This document shows positions 53,746 through 61,288 of a DNA stretch of 64,000 nt, in pieces (within the stretch, counting starts at the first letter, position 1; each line of letters starts with the position of its first letter). Both the position numbers and the translations under genes were made by a program. This DNA comes from Candidatus Oscillochloris fontis (GTDB taxonomy: Bacteria; Chloroflexota; Chloroflexia; Chloroflexales; Chloroflexaceae), in the NCBI RefSeq assembly GCF_004138135.1, contig NZ_RYFD01000016.1:1-64000 (forward strand), in the 5' to 3' direction. Under the pieces are notes generated by a model, which was not told where the DNA came from, made no database searches, and saw nothing but the letters and a program-made list of their open reading frames with translations.

Positions 53746-54726
53746 TCAACCCACGAGCAGGATCTTCCCATTCCGTTCGCTCTGTTCGGCTGCGGCGACC
53801 GCCTGTTGCACTTCTTCGAGGTTGTACTCGGCGGCAATTGGCGCACGCAGCGTCCCGTCGGCCACGAGGGGTTGGAGGGTGGCCATGAGATCCGCGATGT
53901 GGGTCGGGCTGGCGGTCTGGAACCACTGCGCGAGCCACCAGCCATGTAGGCTGATGTTGCGGAAGATCAGGGCGCTGGGGTCAATGGTGAGCGGTTGCCG
54001 ACTGATAGCCCCAAAGACAACCATCTGGCCTCCCGGCCTCAGCGTTTGCACGAGACGGGAGCCACTTGCACCCGCCACCGAGTCGAGTGCGTAGCCGACG
54101 CCGTGTGCGCCGACGGTGCGGGCGATCTGGTCGAGCAGATCGGGATCGTTTTCGTAGAGCACCACGTCGGCCCCTTCGGCCAGGAGTTCGTCGCGCAGGT
54201 TTGGGCGGCGGACGATATTGATCGTGTGGACACCACTGCGCCGGGCCAAGCGGATGATGAATCGGCCTACGGCTGAATTGGCGGCGTTCTGGATCAACCA
54301 CGCGCCTGGCGCAACACGCAGCACTTCGTGGAGGAGCAGCCACGCGCTGGTTGGATTGACTACCAGCATCGCAGCATCGCGCTCACTCAAGCCTTCTGGC
54401 ATCGGAATCAATGCGGAAGCGTTGGCGACCAGATACTCCTGCCATGTCCCGCCTACACCCAGTGGCACCACCAACTGCCCCACTGCAAACCCGCGCACCC
54501 CCGGCCCCAGCGACTCGATCCGCCCGGCTCCCTCCATCCCCGGTGTGGCGGGTAGGCGCGGTAACCGCCCATACTGCCCACGGATGGTGAAGAGATCCGA
54601 GGGGTTGATCGGGCGCACTAGCATCCGCAGCAATACCTGACCTGGCCCCGGCGCGGTGAGTGGGAGATCTTCGACCTGCAAGACCTTGGCTGGATCACCA
54701 AATGATGCGAAGCGTACAGCGCGCAT
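53746..54726 (-). CDS. MECR-like medium-chain dehydrogenase/reductase (enoyl reductase family)
   Basis: 326 residues. GroES-like N-terminus (VRPINPSDLFTIRGQYGRLPRLPATPGMEGAGRI) and Rossmann C-terminus. PINPSD and NAANSAVGRFIIRLAR are typical of trans-2-enoyl-CoA/ACP reductases and related quinone oxidoreductases. No structural-zinc Cys cluster is present. Substrate is uncertain: enoyl-CoA reduction fits the acyl-CoA neighbourhood. Monocistronic, minus strand; 3' end close to the mcm start. Confidence 0.82.
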   Translation of the reverse strand: MRAVRFASFGDPAKVLQVEDLPLTAPGPGQVLLRMLVRPINPSDLFTIRGQYGRLPRLPATPGMEGAGRIESLGPGVRGFAVGQLVVPLGVGGTWQEYLVANASALIPMPEGLSERDAAMLVVNPTSAWLLLHEVLRVAPGAWLIQNAANSAVGRFIIRLARRSGVHTINIVRRPNLRDELLAEGADVVLYENDPDLLDQIARTVGAHGVGYALDSVAGASGSRLVQTLRPGGQMVVFGAISRQPLTIDPSALIFRNISLHGWWLAQWFQTASPTHIADLMATLQPLVADGTLRAPIAAEYNLEEVQQAVAAAEQSERNGKILLVG

Positions 54727-54747
54727 AGGAATGCCTTTCTATTTCTC

Positions 54748-54873
54748 GTAACTGTTCACACTTCTCCTCGCATCCCGGTTTTGACGCAAAGGCGCCAAGA
54801 CTTCAAGGATATGCCCCCATCAAAACCTTTGCGCCTACCAGAGGTTTCTTTTACCCCAAGTGTGAATAGTTAC
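54748..54873. repeat. MITE-like repeat, copy 3
   Basis: Ends GTAACTGTTCACACTT and AAGTGTGAATAGTTAC, inner GACGCAAAGGCGCCAAGAC module. Lies between the divergent reductase gene and the ole cluster. Confidence 0.75.
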
Positions 54874-54909
54874 TATTTCTCTTCTACAACAGTATACCCC
54901 AAGCGCATA

Positions 54910-54918
54910 TGCTATACT
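54910..54918 (+). promoter_or_regulatory. oleB extended -10 promoter
   Basis: TGC-TATACT (-10 at 54913-54918), 33 bp before oleB. No matching -35. Confidence 0.6.
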
Positions 54919-54950
54919 TCCCTGACGACCCGCGATTGTGAAGGTATCCT

Positions 54951-55850
54951 ATGACCCCCTCCTCGGATGTGCCCATGGCCTATGATCTGACGCCCATCCG
55001 CCATCTCTATCCCTTCCACACTGCTCGCCTGGCTGTGCCGGGGGGCATGCTCAGCTACGTGGATGAGGGAAGCGGCCCGCCGATGGTGATGGTGCATGGC
55101 AATCCCACTTGGTCATTCTATTTCCGGCATCTGATCGCTGCTCTCTCGCCACACTATCGGGTGATTGTGCCCGATCATCTGGGTTGTGGTCTCTCGGACA
55201 AGCCCCAAGACTACCCGTACCGCTTGGCGAACCATGTTGAGAACCTGACCCACCTGCTGAAGCACCTGAACCTCGGCCCGGTGGATCTGATCGTGCATGA
55301 TTGGGGCGGCGCGATTGGTATGGGTTGGGCCACGCAGCATCCCGATCTGGTGCGGCGGCTGGTGGTGTTGAATACGTCGGCTTTCCTCTCGCCGCGCTTG
55401 CCGTTGCGCATCGCAGTCTGCCGCACCCCGCTCTTTGGCGATCTGGCCCTGCGCGGCCTGAATGCCTTTGCCGGCATGGCGACGTTTATGGCGGTTGAAC
55501 GCCCGATGGCGGCTGATGTGCGCCAGGGCTACCTGCTGCCCTACAACACCTGGCACAACCGCATTGCGCAACTGCGCTTTGTGCAGGACATCCCGATGCA
55601 GCCGAGCCACCCAACATGGGCCGTGGTGGACGGGATTGACCGTGAGTTGCGGCGCTTGCGGGGGAAGCCGATGCAGATCCTCTGGGGCGGTAAGGATTGG
55701 TGTTTTAGTGACTACTTCTTGGCCGGGTGGCTGGAGCGCTTCCCAGAGGCGCAGGCAACCCGTTTTGATCACGCGGGCCATTATGTGTTGGAGGACGCCC
55801 ACGCGGAGATCGTGCCACGGGTGGTGCGCTTCTTGGGGGCAGCCGAATGA
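54951..55850 (+). CDS. oleB: OleB-type alpha/beta hydrolase (beta-lactone decarboxylase)
   Basis: 299 residues. Haloalkane-dehalogenase-like fold: oxyanion HGNPTW (49-54), nucleophile Asp117 in VHDWGGAIG and catalytic His277 in DHAGHYVLED. In ole clusters this enzyme decarboxylates the beta-lactone made by OleC to the cis-olefin. Assignment as OleB rather than a dehalogenase rests on the neighbours oleC, oleD and oleA. AAGGT precedes ATG 54951; an internal Met9 is an alternative start. The stop overlaps oleC (ATGA). Confidence 0.9.
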   Translation: MTPSSDVPMAYDLTPIRHLYPFHTARLAVPGGMLSYVDEGSGPPMVMVHGNPTWSFYFRHLIAALSPHYRVIVPDHLGCGLSDKPQDYPYRLANHVENLTHLLKHLNLGPVDLIVHDWGGAIGMGWATQHPDLVRRLVVLNTSAFLSPRLPLRIAVCRTPLFGDLALRGLNAFAGMATFMAVERPMAADVRQGYLLPYNTWHNRIAQLRFVQDIPMQPSHPTWAVVDGIDRELRRLRGKPMQILWGGKDWCFSDYFLAGWLERFPEAQATRFDHAGHYVLEDAHAEIVPRVVRFLGAAE

Positions 55851-57529
55851 GTACCACGCAGGTTATCGAGAATGCCAATATCGCCCGTTACCTGCCGCGT
55901 ATGGTTGCCGAGCGCCCCGACCAGGTGGCGGTGGTGGTGGGTGACGGGCGCGACCGGGCGGGCAAGGTGCGTTACCGCCACCTCAGTTTTGCCGAGTTGA
56001 ACCAGACCAGCGACCGCTATGCCTGGGGTTTGGCCGGGGCCGGAATCGGGCGCGGCGTGCGCGTGCTGTTACTGGTTCCCGCCGGGTTGCCGCTAATCAG
56101 CCTCACCTTTGCGCTCTTCAAGGTTGGGGCGATCCCCATCCTGATCGATCCGGCGATGGGGCGGCGCAATCTGGCGCAGTGTATTGACGAGTGTGCCCCC
56201 GACGCCATGATCGGGGTGCCCGCCGCCCATCTGGCACGGCTGGCCTTCCGCCACGCCTTCCGCACCGTGCAGCGCAGCGTCCTGGTTGGCTCGCGCTTCC
56301 TGCCCCTGGGCGATGTCAATCTGGATGCGCTCAGCATCCCGCTTCAGACCCCCTTCCCCACCGAGGTGGTGGCGGCTACCGATACCGCAGCGATCCTCTT
56401 TACCACCGGTAGTACCGGGGTGCCCAAGGGTGTGCTCTACGAGTGTGGCATGTTCGAGGCCCAGATCCGGCTACTGGGCCAGATCTACCAGATCGAGCCG
56501 GGTGAGGTGGAGATGCCCGCCTTCCCGCTCTTCGCGCTCTTCAACGTTGCCCTGGGTGTCACCTCGGCCATCCCGCCGATTGATCCCACTCGCCCGGCGG
56601 CGTGTGATCCAGCGGCGGTGGTGGAGTTCATCCAGGATCAGCAGGTGACCTCGACCTTCGGTTCGCCCGCGATCTGGGAGAAGGTGACCGCCCACTGTGT
56701 TGCGCATGGGGTCAGGTTACCCAGCCTGCGCCGGGTGCTGATGGCGGGTGCCCCGGTGCCGCCCCACATTCACGAGCGGTTTCGTTCGATCCTCGCGCCT
56801 TCCGCCGACACCCACACCCCCTACGGGGCTACCGAGGCGCTGCCGATTGCCTCGGCGAGTGGTCGCGAGGTGCTGGCGGCACGTGGCGCACAGCCCGATC
56901 CGACTGCCGGAACCTGTATCGGTAGGCCGGTGCCGGAGGTGACGCTGCGCATTATTCGGATTAGTGACGAGCCCTTACCAACCTGGGATGAGGCGCTGGT
57001 ATTGCCGCCGGGTGAAGTGGGTGAGATCTGCGTCAAGGGGCCATCGGTCACCAAAGCCTATGTGAACCGCCCGCACTCGACCGCCCAGGCCAAGATCCAT
57101 GCGGGCGAGACGATCTGGCATCGCATGGGCGATCTGGGCTACCAGGATGCCGAGGGGCGCATCTGGTTCTACGGGCGCAAGTCGCAGCGCGTCGAGACGC
57201 GCAACGGCCCGCTCTATACCGAGCCAGTCGAGTTGATCTTTAACCAGCACCCTGCCGTCTTCCGCTCGGCGCTGGTGGGGGTAGCCAACGAGCCGGTGGT
57301 GGTGGTGGAGCTATGTCCGACTCAGACGCCCCCAGATCGGGAGCGTCTACTGGCCGAACTGCGCACCCTCGCCGCAGCCTACCCGATGACATCCGGCATT
57401 GCCCGTTTTATGATCCATCCCGCCTTCCCGGTGGATATTCGACATAATGCGAAGATCTTCCGTGAGAAACTTGCGGTGTGGGCGGCGCAGCGCGGGGGCT
57501 TCGACAAGCTCAACCACCGCTTGGCGTGA
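55847..57529 (+). CDS. oleC: OleC-type AMP-binding enzyme (beta-lactone synthetase)
   Basis: 560 residues, adenylate-forming superfamily: ATP loop FTTGSTGVPKGVLYE (about 185-199), TPYGATEALPIA (acyl-adenylate motif), HRMGDLGYQDAEGRIWFYGRKS and the C-terminal domain ending DIRHNAKIFREKLAVWA with the lysine. In Ole pathways it activates a beta-hydroxy acid with ATP to form a beta-lactone. Coupled to oleB by ATGA. Followed by a 244-bp gap filled with repeats before oleD. Confidence 0.92.
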   Translation: MSTTQVIENANIARYLPRMVAERPDQVAVVVGDGRDRAGKVRYRHLSFAELNQTSDRYAWGLAGAGIGRGVRVLLLVPAGLPLISLTFALFKVGAIPILIDPAMGRRNLAQCIDECAPDAMIGVPAAHLARLAFRHAFRTVQRSVLVGSRFLPLGDVNLDALSIPLQTPFPTEVVAATDTAAILFTTGSTGVPKGVLYECGMFEAQIRLLGQIYQIEPGEVEMPAFPLFALFNVALGVTSAIPPIDPTRPAACDPAAVVEFIQDQQVTSTFGSPAIWEKVTAHCVAHGVRLPSLRRVLMAGAPVPPHIHERFRSILAPSADTHTPYGATEALPIASASGREVLAARGAQPDPTAGTCIGRPVPEVTLRIIRISDEPLPTWDEALVLPPGEVGEICVKGPSVTKAYVNRPHSTAQAKIHAGETIWHRMGDLGYQDAEGRIWFYGRKSQRVETRNGPLYTEPVELIFNQHPAVFRSALVGVANEPVVVVELCPTQTPPDRERLLAELRTLAAAYPMTSGIARFMIHPAFPVDIRHNAKIFREKLAVWAAQRGGFDKLNHRLA

Positions 57530-57545
57530 AAAACAGGGTGCTACA

Positions 57546-57755
57546 TAACTGTTCACACTTGGGGTAAACAGAATTCTCTTCTTGACGCAAAGGCACAAAG
57601 ACGCAAAGGTTTTGGTTGAATACTCATATTGAAATCTTTGCGCCTCTGCGTCTTTGCGTCAAATAGAATGCTCTTCTTAAGGCGAAGACGCAAAGGTTTT
57701 GGTTGAATACTCTATTGAGATCGTCGCGCCTTGGCGTCTTTGCGTCAAATAGAAT
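57546..57755. repeat. MITE-like repeat, copy 4, extended by tandem modules, inside the ole cluster
   Basis: Begins TAACTGTTCACACTTGGGG, then alternating TTGACGCAAAGGCACAAAG, TTTGGTTGAATACT and TTTGCGTCAAATAGAAT modules repeated about twice. The right terminal repeat is missing. It separates oleC from oleD and ends just before the oleD RBS (GGAGG). Confidence 0.75.
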
Positions 57756-57773
57756 TAGGCACGGAGGAGCCAC

Positions 57774-58751
57774 ATGATCGCATTGGTGACGGGTGGCAAC
57801 GGCTTTGTGGGCCGCTATATTGTCGAGATGCTGCTGGCCCGTGGCGACCGCGTGCGGGTGGTGGGGCGTAAGCCCTACCCCGAACTTGAGGCGCTGGGCG
57901 CTCAGTGCATCCAGGTCGATCTGAGTAACCCCGATGCCGGGGTGGGCTTGGGGCGCGCCATGGCGGGGGTGGAGGTGGTCTTTCATGTGGCGGCCAAGGC
58001 GGATATTTGGGGCGCGTTTGATGACTTCTACCGCAATAATGTTACTGCAACCCAACGGGTAGTCCGGGCGGCGGTACGTGCCGGGGTACCCAAACTGGTC
58101 TACACCTCTTCACCCTCGGTGGCGATTGGGATGCAGGATTTGGAAGGGGCTGACGAGGCGACGCCCTACCCCGAACATTTCTTGGCCCACTACCCGCACA
58201 CCAAGTCGCTGGCCGAGCGCTTCATTCTGGCCCGCAGCGACATTGCCACCACCGCCATCCGCCCGCACCTGATCTGGGGGCCGCGTGACCCGCACATCTT
58301 CCCGCGCCTGATTGCGCGGGCACGCAAGGGGCGGCTGGTACGGATTGGCGATGGCACCAATCGGGTAGACATTACCTATGTGGAAAATGTCGCCGAGGCG
58401 CATATTCGCGCCGCCGATGCCCTCGGCCAAACCTCGCCGCTACGCGGACGGGCCTACTTCATCGGTCAGGAGCAGCCGGTCAATCTGTGGGAGTTCATTG
58501 ATCGTGTGATTACCAGTGCCGGATGTGCGCCGCTGCGGCGTCAGATTTCGGCGACAACCGCCATGCGTTTGGCAACTTTACTCGAACTTGCCTATACCCG
58601 GCTCGGCATCAACCGCGAGCCGCCGCTCACCCGGATGATGGTGCATCAGATGAGTTGTTCACACTGGTTCGACCATCGCGCCGCCCAGCGCGACTTTGGC
58701 TATGGGCCGCGTATCACGATTGAAGAGGGGTTGCGTAGGACGATAGGGTAG
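57774..58751 (+). CDS. oleD: OleD-type NAD(P)H-dependent beta-ketoacid reductase
   Basis: 325 residues, extended short-chain dehydrogenase. Nucleotide loop TGGNGFVG (6-13), catalytic Tyr140/Lys144 in HYPHTKSLAERF and the Ser region TSSPSVAIG. It reduces the 2-alkyl-3-ketoacid from OleA to the 2-alkyl-3-hydroxy acid used by OleC. RBS GGAGG precedes ATG 57774. The C-terminal SCSHWFDHRAAQRDFGYGPRI fits 3-beta-HSD/OleD relatives. oleA follows after 55 bp. Confidence 0.92.
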   Translation: MIALVTGGNGFVGRYIVEMLLARGDRVRVVGRKPYPELEALGAQCIQVDLSNPDAGVGLGRAMAGVEVVFHVAAKADIWGAFDDFYRNNVTATQRVVRAAVRAGVPKLVYTSSPSVAIGMQDLEGADEATPYPEHFLAHYPHTKSLAERFILARSDIATTAIRPHLIWGPRDPHIFPRLIARARKGRLVRIGDGTNRVDITYVENVAEAHIRAADALGQTSPLRGRAYFIGQEQPVNLWEFIDRVITSAGCAPLRRQISATTAMRLATLLELAYTRLGINREPPLTRMMVHQMSCSHWFDHRAAQRDFGYGPRITIEEGLRRTIG

Positions 58752-58806
58752 GTTGTGGTACAGTATCGAAAGCTCTCGTGTTTTTGTGTGAGAACTGGAG
58801 GTTGGT

Positions 58807-59823
58807 GTGCTGTTTAAGAATGTAGCCATCGAGTCACTTGGGTATGAACTGGCCCCGCATCGGGTGACTTCCGATTGGCTTGAGGATCAGATCGGTGAGA
58901 CCCTGGAACGCCTGCGCATTCCACGCGGTCGTCTAGAGGCGCTCTCAGGTATTCGTGAGCGTCGCTTCTGGGATCACGGGACGCGCCCAAGTACGGTGGC
59001 TACCATGGCGGCGCAGAAGGCGATTGCGGCGGCGGGGATTGATCCTTCTGAGATCGGGTTGATTATCAATACCTCGGTCTCACAGGACTATCTCGAACCC
59101 TCGACGGCGGTCTATGTCCACGCCAACTTAGGGCTTTCGCAGCGTTGTATCAACTTCGATCTGCGCAATGCATGCCTCGGTTTCCTGAATGGCATGTATA
59201 CGGCGGGGCTGATGATCGAGAACGGCGATATTAAGTACGCGCTGGTGGTGGATGGCGAAGGCTCCCAAGAGGCGGTCATGTCCACCGTGCGTCGGCTTCA
59301 GGATCCCGATGTGAGTATGGAGGCGTTCCGTGACAACTTCGCCACACTCACGCTAGGCTCCGGGGCCGCTGCTATGGTGTTGTCGCACACGAGTGTCTCG
59401 CGCACTAACCACCGCCTCAACGGGGTGGTGACGATGGCGGCCACCGAGCATAACGATCTGTGTGTCGGCCAGCCCGACTATATGAAGACCGATGCGGGTG
59501 CGCTGCTGATCGCCGGGGTACAGTTGGTGCGCCAGACCTGGGATCTTGCGGCGGGCATCCTGCCCAATTGGAGCGATGATCAGATCGCCTGCTATGCGCC
59601 CCACCAGGTTAGTGCGCGCCACACGGCGGCGGTGGTAGAGGCGCTCGGTGCTACTGCCGAGAAGATGCAACTCAACTTCCCGGTGCTGGGTAACATTGGC
59701 CCCGCAGCACTCCCGATTAGCCTCGCCCAAGCAGCGGAGACGCGGCTGAAGGACGGGGATCATGTGGCGTTGTTGGGAATCGGGTCGGGGCTGAATTGTT
59801 CGATGATGAGTGTGGATTGGTAA
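58807..59823 (+). CDS. oleA: OleA thiolase-fold acyl-CoA condensing enzyme
   Basis: 338 residues, KAS III family. Starts at GTG 58807 with TGGAGG upstream. Catalytic Cys123 in RNACLGFLNGM, His266 in YAPHQVS and Asn296 in VLGNIGPAALP. Glu97 in DYLEPST matches the OleA base that acts across the dimer. Performs non-decarboxylative Claisen condensation of two fatty acyl-CoAs, the first and defining step of head-to-head olefin synthesis. Last gene of the cluster; a hairpin terminator follows. Confidence 0.92.
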   Translation: MLFKNVAIESLGYELAPHRVTSDWLEDQIGETLERLRIPRGRLEALSGIRERRFWDHGTRPSTVATMAAQKAIAAAGIDPSEIGLIINTSVSQDYLEPSTAVYVHANLGLSQRCINFDLRNACLGFLNGMYTAGLMIENGDIKYALVVDGEGSQEAVMSTVRRLQDPDVSMEAFRDNFATLTLGSGAAAMVLSHTSVSRTNHRLNGVVTMAATEHNDLCVGQPDYMKTDAGALLIAGVQLVRQTWDLAAGILPNWSDDQIACYAPHQVSARHTAAVVEALGATAEKMQLNFPVLGNIGPAALPISLAQAAETRLKDGDHVALLGIGSGLNCSMMSVDW

Positions 59824-59877
59824 TGTAGAGACGCACTATATGTCTCTTGGTACATCGTTACCGATCAAAATTGGTGT

Positions 59878-59908
59878 CATAGCCAACCATGTTGCATGGT
59901 TGGCTATG
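59878..59908. terminator. hairpin terminator between oleA and the thiolase gene
   Basis: Perfect 14-bp stem (59878-59891 with 59895-59908), 3-nt loop TTG. It serves both convergent genes; U-runs are weak. Confidence 0.7.
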
Positions 59909-59915
59909 GTGGTTG

Positions 59916-61094
59916 TTATACCCGCTCGAAGATCCCCGCCGCGCCCATACCCCCGCCGATACACATCGTCACGAGACCGTAGCGCCCGCCCCGCTGCTCT
60001 AGTTCATCAAGGATCTGGACGGTTAGCTTGGCTCCCGTGCATCCCAACGGATGGCCCAGGGCAATTGCGCCTCCATGTACATTGACCTTCTCCTGATCAA
60101 TTCCCAACTCGCGCATGACTGCGAGTGCCTGGGCGGCGAAGGCTTCGTTGAGTTCGATCAGGTCAATGTCGGCCAGGGTCAAACCGGCTTGCTTGAGCGC
60201 CTTGGGGATGGCGACAACCGGCCCGATGCCCATCACCTCCGGTTCTACCCCGCCCACCGCAAAGCTGATGAAGCGTGCGCGTGGCTTTAGCCCTAACGCC
60301 TCGGCCTTGCTGCGGCTCATCAGCACCAGGGCAGCGGCTCCGTCGCTGGTCTGCGAGCTGTTCCCGGCGGTGACGCTGCCGGTGGCGGAGAAGGCCGCTT
60401 TCAGTTTGCCCAACGCCTCCAGTGAGGTATCACCACGCGGCCCCTCGTCTTGGGTGAAACTCATGCTGCGCCGCACTAGGGTGCCGTCGCGGCCCAATTC
60501 CACCAACTCAACCTCAATCGGGACGATGCTGGACGCAAACTTGCCCTCCGCTTGTGCCGCCAATGCACGCTGATGCGAGCGCAGCGCAAAGGCATCCTGA
60601 TCCTCGCGGCTGATGCCGTGGCGCTTGGCGACATTCTCGGCGGTCAGCCCCATCCCCAAATAGACTGCCGGGTCGTGCTGGGCCAAGTGTGGGTTGGGCG
60701 AGAACTTGTTGCCGGTCATCGGCACCATACTCATGCTCTCCGCGCCACCCGCCACCACCACCTCACTCTGCCCGGTCATGATCTGCTGCGCCGCCATCGC
60801 AATAGTCTGGAGGCCGGAGGAGCAGAAACGGTTGACTGTGACGCCACACACACTATCGGGCATCCCGGCGCGCTGCGCGGCGATGCGGGCCAGATTGAGA
60901 CCCTGCTCGGCTTCCGGCATCGCGCAGCCCATGATCACATCCTCAACCTCACGTGGGTCAAGGCCGGGGGTACGTGCTACCACCTCACGTACCACGGTGG
61001 CAGCCAGTTCATCGGGGCGAACGGTGCGCAGACTGCCTTTGGGGGCTTTGCCCACGGCTGTGCGCACAGCGGAGACGATCACTGCTTCGTGCAT
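59916..61094 (-). CDS. acetyl-CoA acyltransferase (thiolase)
   Basis: 392 residues. Catalytic Cys in [13 protein letters not shown], His in [15 protein letters not shown] and Cys in [24 protein letters not shown] is also present. Length and motifs fit the FadA/AtoB group; a degradative role is likely because the FadB-like gene is next door on the same strand. Convergent with oleA. The gap to the FadB-like gene (about 190 bp) is full of repeats. Confidence 0.94.
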   Translation of the reverse strand: MHEAVIVSAVRTAVGKAPKGSLRTVRPDELAATVVREVVARTPGLDPREVEDVIMGCAMPEAEQGLNLARIAAQRAGMPDSVCGVTVNRFCSSGLQTIAMAAQQIMTGQSEVVVAGGAESMSMVPMTGNKFSPNPHLAQHDPAVYLGMGLTAENVAKRHGISREDQDAFALRSHQRALAAQAEGKFASSIVPIEVELVELGRDGTLVRRSMSFTQDEGPRGDTSLEALGKLKAAFSATGSVTAGNSSQTSDGAAALVLMSRSKAEALGLKPRARFISFAVGGVEPEVMGIGPVVAIPKALKQAGLTLADIDLIELNEAFAAQALAVMRELGIDQEKVNVHGGAIALGHPLGCTGAKLTVQILDELEQRGGRYGLVTMCIGGGMGAAGIFERV

Positions 61095-61117
61095 TGTTCA
61101 CTCCATTGTTATGATCT

Positions 61118-61148
61118 GTGGGGGGCGCATCGCGATGCGCCCCTACGG
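61118..61148. repeat. GGGGCGCATCGCGATGCGCCCC palindrome
   Basis: A 22-bp perfect palindrome of the 27-28 kb mosaic family, just upstream of the thiolase start. Confidence 0.8.
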
Positions 61149-61187
61149 GGTTGATGTTCATGTTGGGGCTATGCCCCAAGCCGATGG

Positions 61188-61234
61188 TTTTGGTGATGCG
61201 GTTGGCCGCTTTGCGGCCAACCGCATCACCAAAA
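61188..61234. repeat. 47-bp perfect palindrome, variant core
   Basis: 22-bp arms beginning TTTTGGTGATGCGGTTGGCC around loop TTT; the core is GGCCGC-TTT-GCGGCC instead of GGCGGC-GCA-GCCGCC. Confidence 0.85.
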
Positions 61235-61288
61235 CAAGATTTTTTCGTGGGGGCCGCAGGCCCCCACACCCCGGCTACGGGCTTGATT

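Noticed and set aside
13984-61234. GGCGGC-core palindromes as ordinary intrinsic terminators
   Set aside because: The T and A runs lie inside the paired arms on both strands; no free U-run follows the stem at most sites.
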